From Perilla frutescens (taxonomy: Eukaryota; Streptophyta; Magnoliopsida; Lamiales; Lamiaceae), in contig BRKX01000009.1 in assembly GCA_026008535.1 (NCBI GenBank), forward strand, positions 51,271,001-51,335,000: a stretch of 64,000 bases of DNA, given 5' to 3'. Position 1 is the first letter of the stretch. Every line of letters begins with the position of its first letter. The notes under the pieces are model-generated. The model did no database searches. It had not been told where the DNA came from and saw only the letters and a list, made by a program, of their open reading frames with translations. This document shows, one piece after another, positions 45,192 to 56,871 of this stretch. Made by a program: the position numbers and the translations under genes.

Positions 45192-45432
45192 CTCCGTTCA
45201 TTTTATTTTAATTGATGTTTGAAAGTTTTTAATTTATTTCAAAATTTATCCTGTTTTCACATGTATTCACTCAATTTTTATCCTTATCTAAATAGAAAAT
45301 CTGCATTTGTTAGGAAAATATATTTTAATATGATTTGATAAAGGTGGAGAGGGGTATATTTGTCATAGTAATTTACATCTTAATTAATTTGTGAAAAAAT
45401 CTAAAATATGAATTAAAATGAAACAAATGAAG
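45192..45432. mobile_element. Stowaway-like MITE
   Basis: The ends CTCCGTTCATTTTATTTTAA and, in complement, AAAATGAAACAAATGAAG, lie between TA dinucleotides (45190-45191 and 45433-45434), the Stowaway target. The 'CTCC(CTC)CGTTC' motif is the usual start of these Tc1/mariner-derived MITEs. Length is about 241 bp with no coding capacity. Confidence 0.6.
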
Positions 45433-47082
45433 TATAAAATTAACATATTTATGGATTAGGCAGTATAATGTAAAAGGCCCTATTTTGTTATATGAGATCC
45501 TCTAATCTACTTTCTGTATAGCATTCTTAAATCTCACTATTAAATTTAATATTTTAATAATTTTTATGATAAAATAAAAATTATTACAGTATAACTAATC
45601 CTTATTAATATTTATTGATAATAATTAATTTTTTAAATATATATATATATATTATAATTATGGAATAATCAAATAAATTATATTGACAAAAAATAAAAAT
45701 TAAATACTAAAACATATTTATAAAGCCTAATTAGGTTGAATATATCCTAAATAATAACTGTAAAATTAAAATAAATAAAAAAGAAATTGAAATTAAAATT
45801 GAAAAAAAAAATTAATAATGAGACATCAAATAAAATAGAAAAAGTGAACTAGATGATTTCATTTGCTATTTTTGTAATTATTAAAAGTGGCCTATTTTGT
45901 AAATCTACTTTGACCACTGTCTCCATATAAGTGGAAATTGCAAGAGCTGTCAAATTCCACAGCACTGAAGCAGCCACAATATTCACATTCATATATTCAT
46001 GCTTTAGATTTTTTATTTTTATTTTCCAAAAACTTTATCCAATAATCAACTTTTGATCCCACTCCAGCTGGAAAAATGTTGTTGATAACTTCATATATAT
46101 AGAGAGTGATACAGATTTAAAGTGATATATCTAAGTTTTTCATTTCATTGGTTAAAATTAAAATTGTTTTGATTGAAGATGCTTAGATTAATTTCTCACT
46201 CTCTTAAAATTGTACTTTCACGAATATTTTGATAAGATAGAAATAAATATTAAAGGAGAATGTTTCAGAATATGTTTCAGGATTAATTTCTCACTAAAAC
46301 AATTATGTTTCGAATTTGGCATTAACTGTGAAAGATAAAACATGAGATTGAGATAGAAAATTTAACGTAATCTGACAGCTAATGAAATCCTTAAAATTTG
46401 AGAAAATTTCATCTGGACCACAAAAAAACAAAGTGTTGATCCTTTCTTTTCCCTCTCTCTTTTATTTTTCATTATAATCTTTTGATAGTTCCATCAAAAT
46501 CAATGTAATTATCAAGCGTCAAAATCCAGTCATATATAATATCTATGACATTAAAGCATCTTTCCTATCAATTTTTCGTTATCTTCTTTTTTCTTTTTCT
46601 GGCCCTTTTATTTTTATCTCTTATTTTTTTTCCAAGTGATTATTCCTTTTATTTAATCTTGCCGCAAAGATAAGGAGTAGTGCAAAAATTTTGAGGTACA
46701 TTTTGCTTGAGATGCGTGTATTCACCTCGACCATAAACTTACAATTCAATTATTCCTAAAAGAGAGCTACATATTAAATGATCTTATCGTTTATTATGTT
46801 GCATCAATAACAGTAAATTAAATAACTTTTTTTTTATTTGTTCTGTATTATTGTCTATCTCGTGTTTCTTAACTTCTCTTTTTTTTTTTTCTTTCGACAA
46901 AAATTCAATGGTTTAAAGTTGTCTTGCTTAGTTTAATTAGGTTTAACGTGCTGCTGCAGCTACTACTACTTATAATAATCAAATAAATAAATAAAATCTA
47001 ATGACACTTAAGCTAGAAAATGAGATTTGAGAAAGTGAATAATAATATAATATCAACTTGAAGAGGCCCATTATTCATTATT

Positions 47083-47114
<32 letters not shown>
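45433..47114. other. AT-rich intergenic DNA with a partial inverted-repeat copy
   Basis: 45715-45830 ('TATATCCTAAATAATAACTG ... TTAATAATGAGACATCAAAT') matches the right arm of the element at 44100-44450 over about 110 bp. A short TAATAA microsatellite lies at 47086-47114. No gene is recognised. Confidence 0.45.
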
Positions 47115-47480
47115 GACTACAATAAAAATGATCGTTAAAGATAATATTATTAAAGACGACAAATGTCGTCACTTATAATATACTTAAATAATGATATGTC
47201 GTCTGTAATTACCACATGTCATCTCTAATGACATTTTTGAGACGACATTATAGTTAATACTTAAAAATATTTTTGCGTCGACAACATCATGTCGTCTCAA
47301 ATAGAACGTTCCTAAAAGTCCTTTTCAAATAAATTAAAAATCATTTTAATGACAACAATGCAGTCATAAGATTATAATTAAAGATGACATGTAGTAACTA
47401 AAAATAATATGTGATTACTTAAGTCTATTTATAAGTGACGATATTAATTTATCATCTCTAAAAATCAATTTTTTTATAGG
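47115..47480. mobile_element. CACTA-like non-autonomous element
   Basis: It begins GACTACAATAAAAATGATCG and ends near AATTTTTTTATAGG, the imperfect complement of the start. The start is close to the CACTACAA-AAAA terminus of plant CACTA elements. The interior repeats GACGACA, TGTCGTC and ATGTCGTCTC words in both orientations, as do sub-terminal repeats of this class. Length is about 366 bp. The ends have diverged, and no clear 3-bp target duplication is seen. Confidence 0.35.
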
Positions 47481-50400
47481 ATTTTTTTTTAAAGGTCGTG
47501 GATGTCAATTTTGCATATATTGTTGCAGGCTGAGCAGGCAGATCCAACACGTAATTGATTTATCTAATTTGGGAAACTTTTGAAATTATCAAGAATGGTT
47601 GACTTGTACTAGGGTGCATCTTTATTGGGGCTTCACCTAGGATATTCTCTTCATTTTTTTATACTAATAATTTTGAGTTAATCAACTTCTAAGATCTAAC
47701 ATCCTATTAAATTATTTAATTTATCATGATACATAGTCAATATATAGTAATCAAGATTCAAACTATAGCTTAAATTATAGGAAGTCAATGAGAAGAGATG
47801 CTATAAATATATATGGTTAAGGGTTCTAAATCAATAATAACAAATATAATTGCATCTATTTGTGTTCTGTGAAGTACTTTTCTTAATAAATCTATTAATT
47901 AATTACCTAATTACGACTGCGTAATCATTTCAACATTAATTAATTATTTTTAGCATGCATGAACTAAACAATATACATACATATATCCATCCTTCGGTAT
48001 CAACAACCATGTAAATCATTTAAATTTATAATTGACATAAATTCAAGAATATGACAAAACTTAGCCTGTAGCCTATATATGGATCAATGATCATACATAC
48101 ATATCTAGATATAATCTATGAGGATTTGAAGAAATCTCACAGTCGATAACGCACTCCAACAACGATATCGATAGTAAGAAAATAATATAAAAATGCAAAT
48201 GCATGACACGTTTGCTGTGTTTTGATGGTTGAGATTTAATTTGAAGATCCCACAAAATATTATGAACAATTTGTACTTGCATGGATTTACTTTATGCTGC
48301 ATGCAAATCTACATAGAGCATGAGGGTGATCTAAATCCGATACCGTTGTATTTTATTTTGTCGATTTCTTCAACGTATTGTGAAATTATTCTTTATTTCA
48401 AATCCTATTTTATCTTTACTTTTACTGTATGGAATATTTAAATTGAATTAAATATTTGGTTTTGTTACATACGACTTAAACTCTTCTTTTATTTAGATTC
48501 GAACAGATAATCGAGCCGACCAAACTCCAAAGTCCAAACTTCACCCTCCACGACAATTTTACTCGTGAACCTTGATTCACAAATGTATAATTTCAAATTA
48601 TTTGCATTGAAAATCATAATATTTAGGAATGTACCTCCATTAATTATTTTTACAATTACAACACGTCTATTTTTTTATATATAATTACAATTCACATGTG
48701 CAATCATATTTAAAAAAGAGCATACTAGCTCCATGCAGAGTTTGATTTGCTTCTTCTTCTTCATGATTATACGTGCAATCATGTTAAAAAAAGAGCATAC
48801 ACCATAATATTATCTGCTAATTTACCTTCACTAAAAATATTTTTCTCACATTGCATGCTGTAAAATAGCGCTCATCATGAAGTCTTGCAGGGGATCCAAT
48901 CTTGATTTCTCTAGAATTATTTTTGAACTAATATCTGCAATTAAGATAATATTAATTTGTGTTCGCTATTGTACGTGTTGGGTTTTGAAATATTTATTTA
49001 TATAAGTTAGATCATTTTACCGAGTCCAAAGTTTAATTTGAGGCCAACCTTTAATTTTCATATGATATGGGATAAAATTATAAGTTGTAAATTGAAATGG
49101 ATAATCGGCGATCCTAACATTAAATATTCATTTATAATTGATACTATGCATACATGTACAGTCACCAAGTGTGCAAGTTTCCTGCAATGACTACTATTTT
49201 TTTTCTGCTACTTTTCGAATTAATCAAGTTATTTTCATATTTTATAACAAATATTATTCATCGTTATTAACTAATGAATTTCGTTAATCAAGTCATTTTC
49301 ATATTTTCAGATTTTTTTTTTTGTAATTTATCTCTATATACTTGAAATTCATAATTTGATGTAATCCACCTGTTCCACAAATGTTGTCTATGTATTTAAT
49401 ATTATTGAAAAAGTAAAATTACACAAATGTTCTACTATACCTTTATTTATTCATAATTTTTTTTAATTATAATGAACATTGAATAGAGGTATATTAAAAA
49501 AATATTAATGTAAATTTAATATAAACATATTAATTAATTAAAGGAAAGTGGATTATAATTTTCTGACAAATAAAAAATAATATGAATGAGAATATATTTT
49601 TGGGAGGAGTGAGTTTTTTTCAAGGGTTAAATTCTTTTATAATAATAAACTTTACATATATATTTTGTTAACATGAACTTGTAATTGTTACAAAAAAAAA
49701 ATTAACATATTTTCCAAATTTAATTTAACATTGATTCTAATTCTGGCGAAATTAAAATTGACATGGGTGTCTAGAAAATGTATACACATTAGTCGTCAAG
49801 TCACTAAAAACAACATTATTTTAAGAGATTTCTATTAAAGGTCAAATAATGTCATTTTTAATAAACAAATGTAAATTTCAATTTCTTTAAAATTGAAATT
49901 GGTGTTAAATTTATAAAATGTGTAAAGTTTATGTTTTTTGTGTGACAATTAAAAATTATACGAAAAATAAAAAAAAATCATTTAATGGAAACATGAAAAA
50001 TATCCACAATTAATATATTGTTTCTCAAGCCAAAGCCAAGAGTCATACACTATATCCATTAAAAGAACCCCACAAATACACCCCCATGCCTAAGCATCTA
50101 ATAATTGACACATCTTGCCCAACACATTTTTCTATGTGTCTGCATGCCACTATATATATGTATGTGATCATTGTCATAGAAGAAATAAAGGAACATACAA
50201 TTTAAGTCAATTTCTCATTATTGATAAATCTTATATAGATTATATTGCATATATATAAGCAAAATTAAATTAATGTGATGTTGACCATAAAGAGAGAGCT
50301 AGTATATACAAATATATGTTGGTATCTTTTGAGTTTGGTGTATTCAAATTGCATACGTCTATCTCTATGTAACTTCTTCATATTCAAAAATCAAATATTT

Positions 50401-50670
50401 ATGAGGATCTATTCAAACCTTAGTAAATGGAATTGTAGGAAACAATTAACACATATCCTTAAATATAATTCTTGACTAAATAATAATAATGATGATGATG
50501 ATGCATGACTCCTAAGTGTTTCATAAAGCAAAGTGTTTCTTACTTTTTAAGAATTATTATATTGCTCTAGAGACCTATTTGGACCATAATTTCTAAATTT
50601 CAATGGATCGAGTTATAAATTTCAACCCGTTAGATGCATGGAGAACATTTTATTCTTTACATTATTGAAT
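47481..50670. other. AT-rich intergenic DNA, no gene recognised
   Basis: Long stretch with only short ORFs of biased composition (for example 48091-48302 on the minus strand and 50275-50475 on the plus strand). Around 50040-50170 the sequence has a promoter-like look, with TATATATA before a mixed-composition leader, but no coding exon or hairpin follows that I can support. Confidence 0.4.
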
Positions 50671-50675
50671 AGGCA

Positions 50676-51260
50676 AAAACTCTTATGTACAACGGTTGCG
50701 TATAAACGTTATTTTAAATTGATACTTTTTAGTATTAGAAGTGATATTTTTTTAATCCAAAAAATATAACAATTAGTATAAAAGTATCACTGTCTTTTTT
50801 TTAAAAAAATATAGCAGTAGTTTCCAGTAAAATAAACGTGATATTTTCAGTATTATAAGTGAAATTTTTTCTGTTTGCGATTAGACTTATAATATATAAA
50901 ATTGATGTACGCAAGACTAATTCCATTTTAAATTCAAAGAGGTTGGTTATAATAAGTAAACATTCATATATGTAAATAAAATATAAGGCAAAAACTTAGG
51001 TACACCTAATGTACCAAACTATTTCTATCAGGAGGAAATTTATGATACTTTTCAATGTTAGACATGATACTTTTTAGTATTAAACTTATTTAAAAGTGAT
51101 ACTTTTTTCAATGCAAAAAATACAGTAATAATTATAAAAATGTCATCGCCTTTTTTTTTCTAGCAGTAATTTTTAATAAAACAAATGTGATATATTTTAA
51201 AATTATAAGTGATATTTTTTTCCTGTTTAATATAAAATCTTGTGTCCATCCGACATATAA
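50676..51260. repeat. Two diverged direct copies of a roughly 270-bp repeat
   Basis: Copy 1 (about 50676-50930) and copy 2 (about 50993-51245) share the order 'GCAAAAACT', 'GATACTTTTTAGTATTA', 'AAGTGATA.TTTTTT' and an AAAAATA..A.AAT tract. Both then have 'TATAAAA.TGTCATCGCC' or 'AGTATCACTGTC', followed by a GTGATAT...TATAAGTGA stretch. This looks like two insertions or a duplication of one small non-autonomous element. Similar GATACTT phrases occur at 120-225. Confidence 0.5.
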
Positions 51261-51329
51261 GAGGCCATCTTAAAAATAAAATATAATTGCAATATAAAAA
51301 TATAAATTTTATTATAATACTTTGAAGTA

Positions 51330-52005
51330 TTATCAAATTTTAGCCCGATCTTTCAAAAAATTCACAAAAGTGTCCTGACTTTTTATAAATAATAATTTAA
51401 TTTAATATCTGATCTTTTGAATATACAACAAATCTAGCGTGAAATTAATTTTATGGCTTTTAGTTGCCGATATGTATTTTTTTGCTTGAAATTTTTAATG
51501 ATGTGGGAAGTACTTGTGCTGCGTCAGTCAGAGCCGGCCAGACCACGTTGTCAACGAGCCAGCCGCTTCAGGCCCTCGAAAAAAATTTAAGCCTTGGATA
51601 TATATTTTATTGTATATATGGGTATATATACAAATATTATACGAAAGATTTTTTCATAATGAGTTTGCAAAGGTATGTTAGTTGATGCACTACTGTCGAT
51701 TTTTAAATAAGCTTGTGTTCGAATCTTCATCACCTCAATTTAGTAGGTTTTTTTTGTTATAATTAATTTTTTTACCTAAAAAATCTATTAGTTTCTATTA
51801 ATTAACAGTCATTGAAATTCTACCAATACTCAACACTTCTAAATTTATAATATACCATGAATAAAATTATAACGTCATAATAAAATCATAATCCTAATTC
51901 AATTAACACTCACGACTAGGTTCCGTTGTTCAATTTATTCGATATGTATATTTATTGATTTTTTTAACTTCTTTGACTGTTGATATTTTGTTTTAATTTT
52001 AGTTG

Positions 52006-52043
<38 letters not shown>

Positions 52044-52500
52044 TTCAATTGATTTTTGTAATATGTGTTTTGGCTTTTTAGTTAATGGTATAAGTTAGTT
52101 GAAAGAGCAAATTCTATTTGAGAAATTATAAATAATTAGAAATAGATGATGAAACACTTAAATATGTTTTGTTGAAACAACTGGATTATATATAAAACTT
52201 TAATAAAAAAAATTTGCAACTAAAAAAACAAGAAATATTAAATGAGTTTTTATAAAAGGAGGAGTATTATTTATATATAGAATATATACATTTTTTGCTT
52301 GTAAATTTCTCGAAGACCTCGCTCCAGGCCCCAAACTTATTAATACGGTCCTGGCGTCAATTGATCAAATAAGATTAAGATAAAATTATATTTCACTCAA
52401 CACCGTATGTATAAAGATATATGTAGGTAACTAAAAATTTGAAAATTAATTTCATGATAGACTTAGTATATATTAAAAGGTTAGGTATTAAATTATTTGG
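51330..52500. mobile_element. Foldback element, copy 2, split by a hAT-like insertion
   Basis: Same family as 417-3076. The left arm contains 'TTCACAAAAGTGTCCTGACT', 'TTGAATATACAACAAATCTA' and 'GGCTTTTAGTTGCCGATATG'. The right arm (about 52420-52500) is the complement ('GTAACTAAAAATTTGAAAAT', 'GGTTAGGTATTAAATTATTT'). The loop is interrupted by 825 bp at 51529-52353. Copy 1 supplies the uninterrupted loop sequence. Confidence 0.65.
51529..52353. mobile_element. hAT-like non-autonomous element
   Basis: An 8-bp target duplication with one mismatch flanks it: GCGTCAGT (51521-51528) and GCGTCAAT (52354-52361). The ends are CAGAGCCGGCC and, in complement, CAGGACCGT; CAG...CTG ends and 8-bp duplications are typical of hAT elements. 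Sub-terminal 'CAGGCCCTCGAAAAA' and its counterpart 'CTCGAAGACCTCGCTCCAGG' extend the similarity. It is 825 bp long, AT-rich inside, with a (TTA)n run at 52008-52043 and no transposase. The related foldback at 417-3076 reads straight through this site. Confidence 0.7.
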
Positions 52501-52894
52501 TATGTATAATGAAATACTATCATCCAAACAGATCCCTTAACCCCGGGTATCTGGGAAGATTTAGTGGCACGTGAGGATGGGTGACATGTCGGCCAACCAA
52601 AAACAAATAAATGTAGAGGGCTGCACACGTTCACACACGTAACACACCTACATATTATTCTACGTGTGTATATATACACATATATGTGTGTGTGTGTGTG
52701 TTGCAATGATTAGTAATGTTGAAATATAAATCTATATAATATATATTTCCTAATTTGAGCAGACACATTTCTGAAACGCAATTCTTTCTTTTGCATGTCG
52801 ATTGTAGATAGGAGCATTAAACTTTTATGTGAATGAATCGTCCCGTCACGAGGTTAACGATTTAAATATAATGTGTGTTGTCAAATAAAATTAA

Positions 52895-52927
<33 letters not shown>

Positions 52928-53171
52928 GGCCAATATTCTTGTGCATATGGGTTGGGCCATCAGATGATCCGATCCAACCCGCTCCGATCAATGTGCTCCG
53001 CAGGAAAAAAAATTGGTAAAATGCAGTATCAATCTTTACAGTAAAAAATATCATTTAAAGTTTAAAAAGTATTAATTGTATCATTAAAAATAACTGGTCT
53101 ACTACTTATGTTTTGTGAGTTTATGTAGTTCAAATTGTGATTTTTTCCATTCCAATTAATGTTTAGAGTTT

Positions 53172-53185
53172 GGGGGGGGGGGGGG
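53172..53185 (+). repeat. G-homopolymer, 14 bp
   Basis: Fourteen consecutive G, followed by a 300-bp T-rich stretch with repeated 'TTTTTTAGG' steps (53186-53490). Confidence 0.85.
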
Positions 53186-53724
53186 TTATGTTTTTTTAGG
53201 GTTCATGGTTTTTCGAGTCCATAGTTTTTTAGGATTTTTTAGAGTTTTTTTTAGTATTTTTTTAGGAATTTTTGTTGTGTTTTTTTAGGGTTTAGATTTT
53301 TTTAGAGTTCATAGTTTTTTTAGGTTTTTTAGGGTTTTTTTAGTATTTTTTAGGGATTGTTGTTATGTTTTTTTAGGATGTATGTTTTTTTTTCAATTAC
53401 CATTTTAGGAGTTTTTGGGTTTTTTTAGGGTTTTTTAGTATTTTTTAGGAATTTTTATTGTGTTTTTTTAGGATTTATGTTTTTTTTTTCAATTACCATT
53501 TATATTTATTTTGAAAAAATTAATTAATTGTTGAGCGCAATGCACAAGCCCACGCGTTAACGTTAGGCGAGTGTATTGCGCGATTCGCCGAATTAAAAAA
53601 AATCATTCACTTTAATTTTAGGGTCCATTAAATCAATTTTATGATATATATTTATATTATTTTAAAAAATTAAATTAATTCATTTCAATATTTAAGGTTC
53701 ACTAATTGTATTTTAGGGTATCTA

Positions 53725-53735
<11 letters not shown>

Positions 53736-53756
<21 letters not shown>
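53736..53756 (+). repeat. G-homopolymer, 21 bp
   Basis: Twenty-one consecutive G directly follow a T-run and precede an A-rich block. Such runs are prone to length error in sequencing and can form quadruplexes. Confidence 0.85.
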
Positions 53757-53757
<1 letters not shown>

Positions 53758-53900
53758 CACAAAAAAACCAAAAAAATCGAAAAAAAATAAAAAAAATTAC
53801 CCCACGCGCCTGAAATGGGGGGATTTACTTTGAGCTTATCCGGGTAATGGTCCGACTCGTCTAATGGGCCAGCCCATCAGACTTATGCACAGGAGAGTCC

Positions 53901-53945
<45 letters not shown>

Positions 53946-53946
<1 letters not shown>

Positions 53947-54190
53947 GTTTTCACAAAGAGTGTCGTTCTTGATAAATGAATACATATATTAATAAAGTAA
54001 TCAAATTATTTGATACATTTTTTTATGAATACATTAAATAAGTAAAAAAGTTGATGTTTAAATACATTAAATGAAAGTAAATATTGTGTGAAAATTCTGA
54101 ATTGTCCACCTTAATTATGTAGAATGACACTTTTTGTAAAATAAAACTAAAGTGACAGAATGACACTCTTAGTGAACGGGGGGAGCATAA
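53946..54190. mobile_element. Stowaway/Mariner-type MITE, partial
   Basis: The right end reads 'AATGACACTCTTAGTGAACG' then 'GGGGGAGCAT', the complement of the common 'CTCC(CTCC)GTTC' MITE start. The left side carries the matching complement, 'CAAAGAGTGTCGTTCTTG', but lacks the terminal CTCC part, so that end is truncated or lost in the TA-repeat. Confidence 0.45.
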
Positions 54191-54722
54191 AAATTAAAGA
54201 AATAGAAAACTTGTGTGAGATCATCTTACATATCAAATTTTGTAATTTGAGTCAATATTCGGATTCAAACTCATATTTAATGATATATACATTTATTATT
54301 TTGTTGATATTTGATTATGTTTAGATCAAGATCTCACGTGAAACTTTTTTTTTAAGAAATGTTTCAATTTTGACCTTTCAACTTTCAAAAAGGACTCAAG
54401 TATTACCTATATAACAAGTGCAAATGTCGAAGTAGCTAGGTAATTAAACATTTATTATAATAAACATAACTTTAACTGACTCAATTTTAGCTACAAAGTT
54501 TAGGTAAGCATGTTGAACTTATAGAAGTAAAAAAAAAAGATATCTAGTTCGATGTAACTGAATATATATATATATTCAACCACTTCCATAGAAATAGTCA
54601 TCTTCTTATATTCACATAGATTAATGTATTTAAAAATGTAACAGGGAGTATATATTAAATATTCAAATTTGAATTATCAAAAAGAAAAAACCACCAAATT
54701 TGAATTCGTATACTAATATTAT
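54191..54722. other. AT-rich intergenic DNA
   Basis: No gene or bounded element is recognised. A short (TA)n run lies near 54564-54576. Confidence 0.4.
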
Positions 54723-55351
54723 TACAGTAAAACCTCTATATAAGAATACTCTATATAAGAATAATCTCCTTATAGTAATAAAAAGTTGTGGTCCCAACTT
54801 GGGACCAGTTATAAATAAGAATAACCTCTACATTGTAATATTCTGATATTTTTTTAGGACCATCCTTAAGAAATTTACCTCCATATAGTAATAAAGTGAC
54901 ATTAAGTTTCATATATATTTAAATATCTGTATAAAATGTCTAGAACTATTTTAACTACATATGTTACATTAAATTTAAGATTGTATGAAATACTTATCTA
55001 AAGTTAGTTGTGGCAGTGCTATAATTTTTTTGGATTAATATCACACCCTTCAACACGATCACTTTCTTGTTGAATCTAAAACATTTCCAGCTTGTCCAAC
55101 AATACTTTTTCTATTTCTACACTATTATATATTCTCTGGATTGATGAATATTATAGCACATGAATGACTTTTATATACTTTTTAAATTCATGTTTTTTAA
55201 ATAAGAAGGGATATTTTCAAGTGTTGTATAATATATATTAATTTTTTTTAAAATAATAATTTTTATATGTAAACTCTATATAAGAATAACCTCCTTATAG
55301 TAATATTTTTCTCTGATCCCAACGATATTACTGTATAAAAGTTTTATTGTA
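54723..55351. mobile_element. MITE-like TIR element (629 bp)
   Basis: The left end is TACAGTAAAACCTCTATATA; the complement of the right end is TACAATAAAACTTTTATACA. Inside both ends lie 'TATAAGAATAACCTCCTTAT' type blocks and a 'GGTCCCAAC'/'GATCCCAAC' phrase. The 'AGTAAAACCTCTAT...TTGGGACC' layout is common to a widespread plant non-autonomous family. It is non-coding. The target duplication is unclear. Confidence 0.6.
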
Positions 55352-56112
55352 TATTGAATAATATAAAGATCGAAAAAATAAAATAAAGATCCAAGTGGTT
55401 GAGAGGGGGCAAAATAATTGGGAGGAGAGAGTGATAAGCTGCGATGAGTTCCACATGTCAAGTGATGGAGTTCCACGTGTCGAGTGGGTAGGGCCATGAG
55501 AATCTTCCAAAGATCGACCCGGTTCGAGAATCGAGATCCGACGTCGTGAGTTGTATACCACTGCTGTTGCCGCTACCCTTTTTTTATTACACATCTATTA
55601 AAATTTAATTTTATATAGGGTAATTTATACTTAACACAATAACATCGCAATTTATTTTTAGAAACAATTTAACCGCAATATTTTCATTTTGTATTAATTC
55701 TATTCTCTATTGCATTTTTCAGTGACTGAAAATTATCTCAGCCGTGTGGAACATTGGCTATGCACTAGTGGAAGAACCGATCCATGAGCATGGTGGACGT
55801 TAGCTATTTATAACAACGTCATTTCGGAGGTGATTAGGGTTCACATCAATGATGAAAAACGACATCATTTTGGCTTATGTGGAATTATTTAGTGTAAATG
55901 GATAAAAGTACCCATTTCCTTATTCTAAAAACCTATTTTACTCGGTATAACATAACTATCTAATAAATACTCATTTTATCTAAAAATACCCTAAAAAAGT
56001 GTTCACATGTGGGTGCCTTACACATTTCTTACACAATTGTACTTTGGAACACACAAACAAACATGTAACGGTACTACCAATAGGACATTTTTTTGTCCCT
56101 TACATTAAAGTC
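55352..56112. other. Intergenic DNA before the Tork-like Copia
   Basis: Mixed composition at 55380-55600, with a 22-bp direct repeat of the type 'GAGTTCCACATGTCAAGTGATG' and a CACGTG word near 55473, then AT-rich DNA. The ORFs on the minus strand at 55276-55594 show no family motif. Confidence 0.4.
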
Positions 56113-56117
56113 CGTGT

Positions 56118-56870
56118 TGTGAGTTGTTGGCCTAAATTTGCTCTGGCCCAAACTCCTATTATTTCTTCTTGGCCCAACTGCAAACCCTAAGCCCACTACC
56201 CGACACCCGTATCCCTCCCATATATATCACTCCTAGCCCTAACTTTCCTTATACTTCTCTCTCTCTCCTCTACAAAATGCGGCGCCCTACCCTCTCTCTC
56301 TCAGGCCTCATACTGAAAACCCTACCTCTAATTCTTCTTCTCCGAGCTTCTCCGCTGCAACCCTCTGTTTCTCTGGTCGGATCTCTGCTTGTGAGTTCCT
56401 GGTTGGCCTATGAGTTGAGGTTGCGGGCTTGCTCTGAGTTGAAGAAGGCTGTGAGAGTATCAAAGCTTTACACCTCACCCTCCCCTCCTGGTCTGGGTCC
56501 GATTAGTCACCGGAGTTGCCTCTTGCCGCCGTGCCTGGGAGAATCTGAGCCCACCAGTGCCTCTGAGCACTTTTCTTTCTCAAATCTCTCTCTATTTGAC
56601 ATATATTTATACTCTGGTTGCTTCAGTGTGGGTTCATCTACCATATTTACTCGATCTAACACTTGTCTCTGCCCTTCTTCTTACAGATATACACTTGATC
56701 TAGCAAGCCTATGAAGAAGAAGCCCTAGATCTTTCTGATCTAGCGTCTGAGGCTGTGTTTCGAAACAGGAAGCTAAGTTCTAAGGTCTCAGCTGCTTGAG
56801 CAGCGAGTGTGGTAGACCGCCGAGGTCGGAAACCAAGCGGTGAACCCTAGCTAGGCCCTGATACCCAACA
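56118..56870 (+). repeat. 5' LTR of the Tork-like Copia
   Basis: A TATA-type core, CATATATATCAC, near 56218-56230 is followed by a CT-rich stretch ('CTTCTCTCTCTCTCC') that would lie near the transcript start. The open frame at 56169-56714 is LTR sequence and not a gene. Confidence 0.9.
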
Positions 56871-56871
56871 G

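Larger units (their letters stand above)
52928..53902. mobile_element. TIR element of unknown superfamily within TA-repeats
   Basis: The left end has 'TTCTTGTGCATATGGGTTGG' followed by 'GCCATCAGATGATCCGA'. The complement of the right end has 'CTCCTGTGCATAAGTCTGAT' and 'GGGCTGGCCCATTAGACGAG'. The two are similar over about 45 bp. It lies between a (TA)n run at 52910-52926 and a (CT)n(TA)n run at 53903-53945, so the target site was probably a TA repeat. The interior is low-complexity: T-rich 'TTTTTTAGGG' steps and two long G-runs. No ORF is supported. Confidence 0.4.

Noticed and set aside
48091..48302. Two overlapping minus-strand ORFs
   Set aside because: AT-rich composition, no start context, no motif and no intron-exon logic.
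50040..50475. Possible small gene or miRNA precursor (promoter-like TATATATA and leader)
   Set aside because: I could not find a convincing hairpin or coding exon after the promoter-like stretch.
55276..55594. Minus-strand ORFs with a His/Ser-rich start
   Set aside because: They run across a MITE end and intergenic DNA; no homology is recognised.
56169..56714. 181-codon open frame, with a near-copy at 62698-63021
   Set aside because: It lies inside the LTRs of the Tork-like Copia. Both copies are LTR sequence and the frame shows no family motif.
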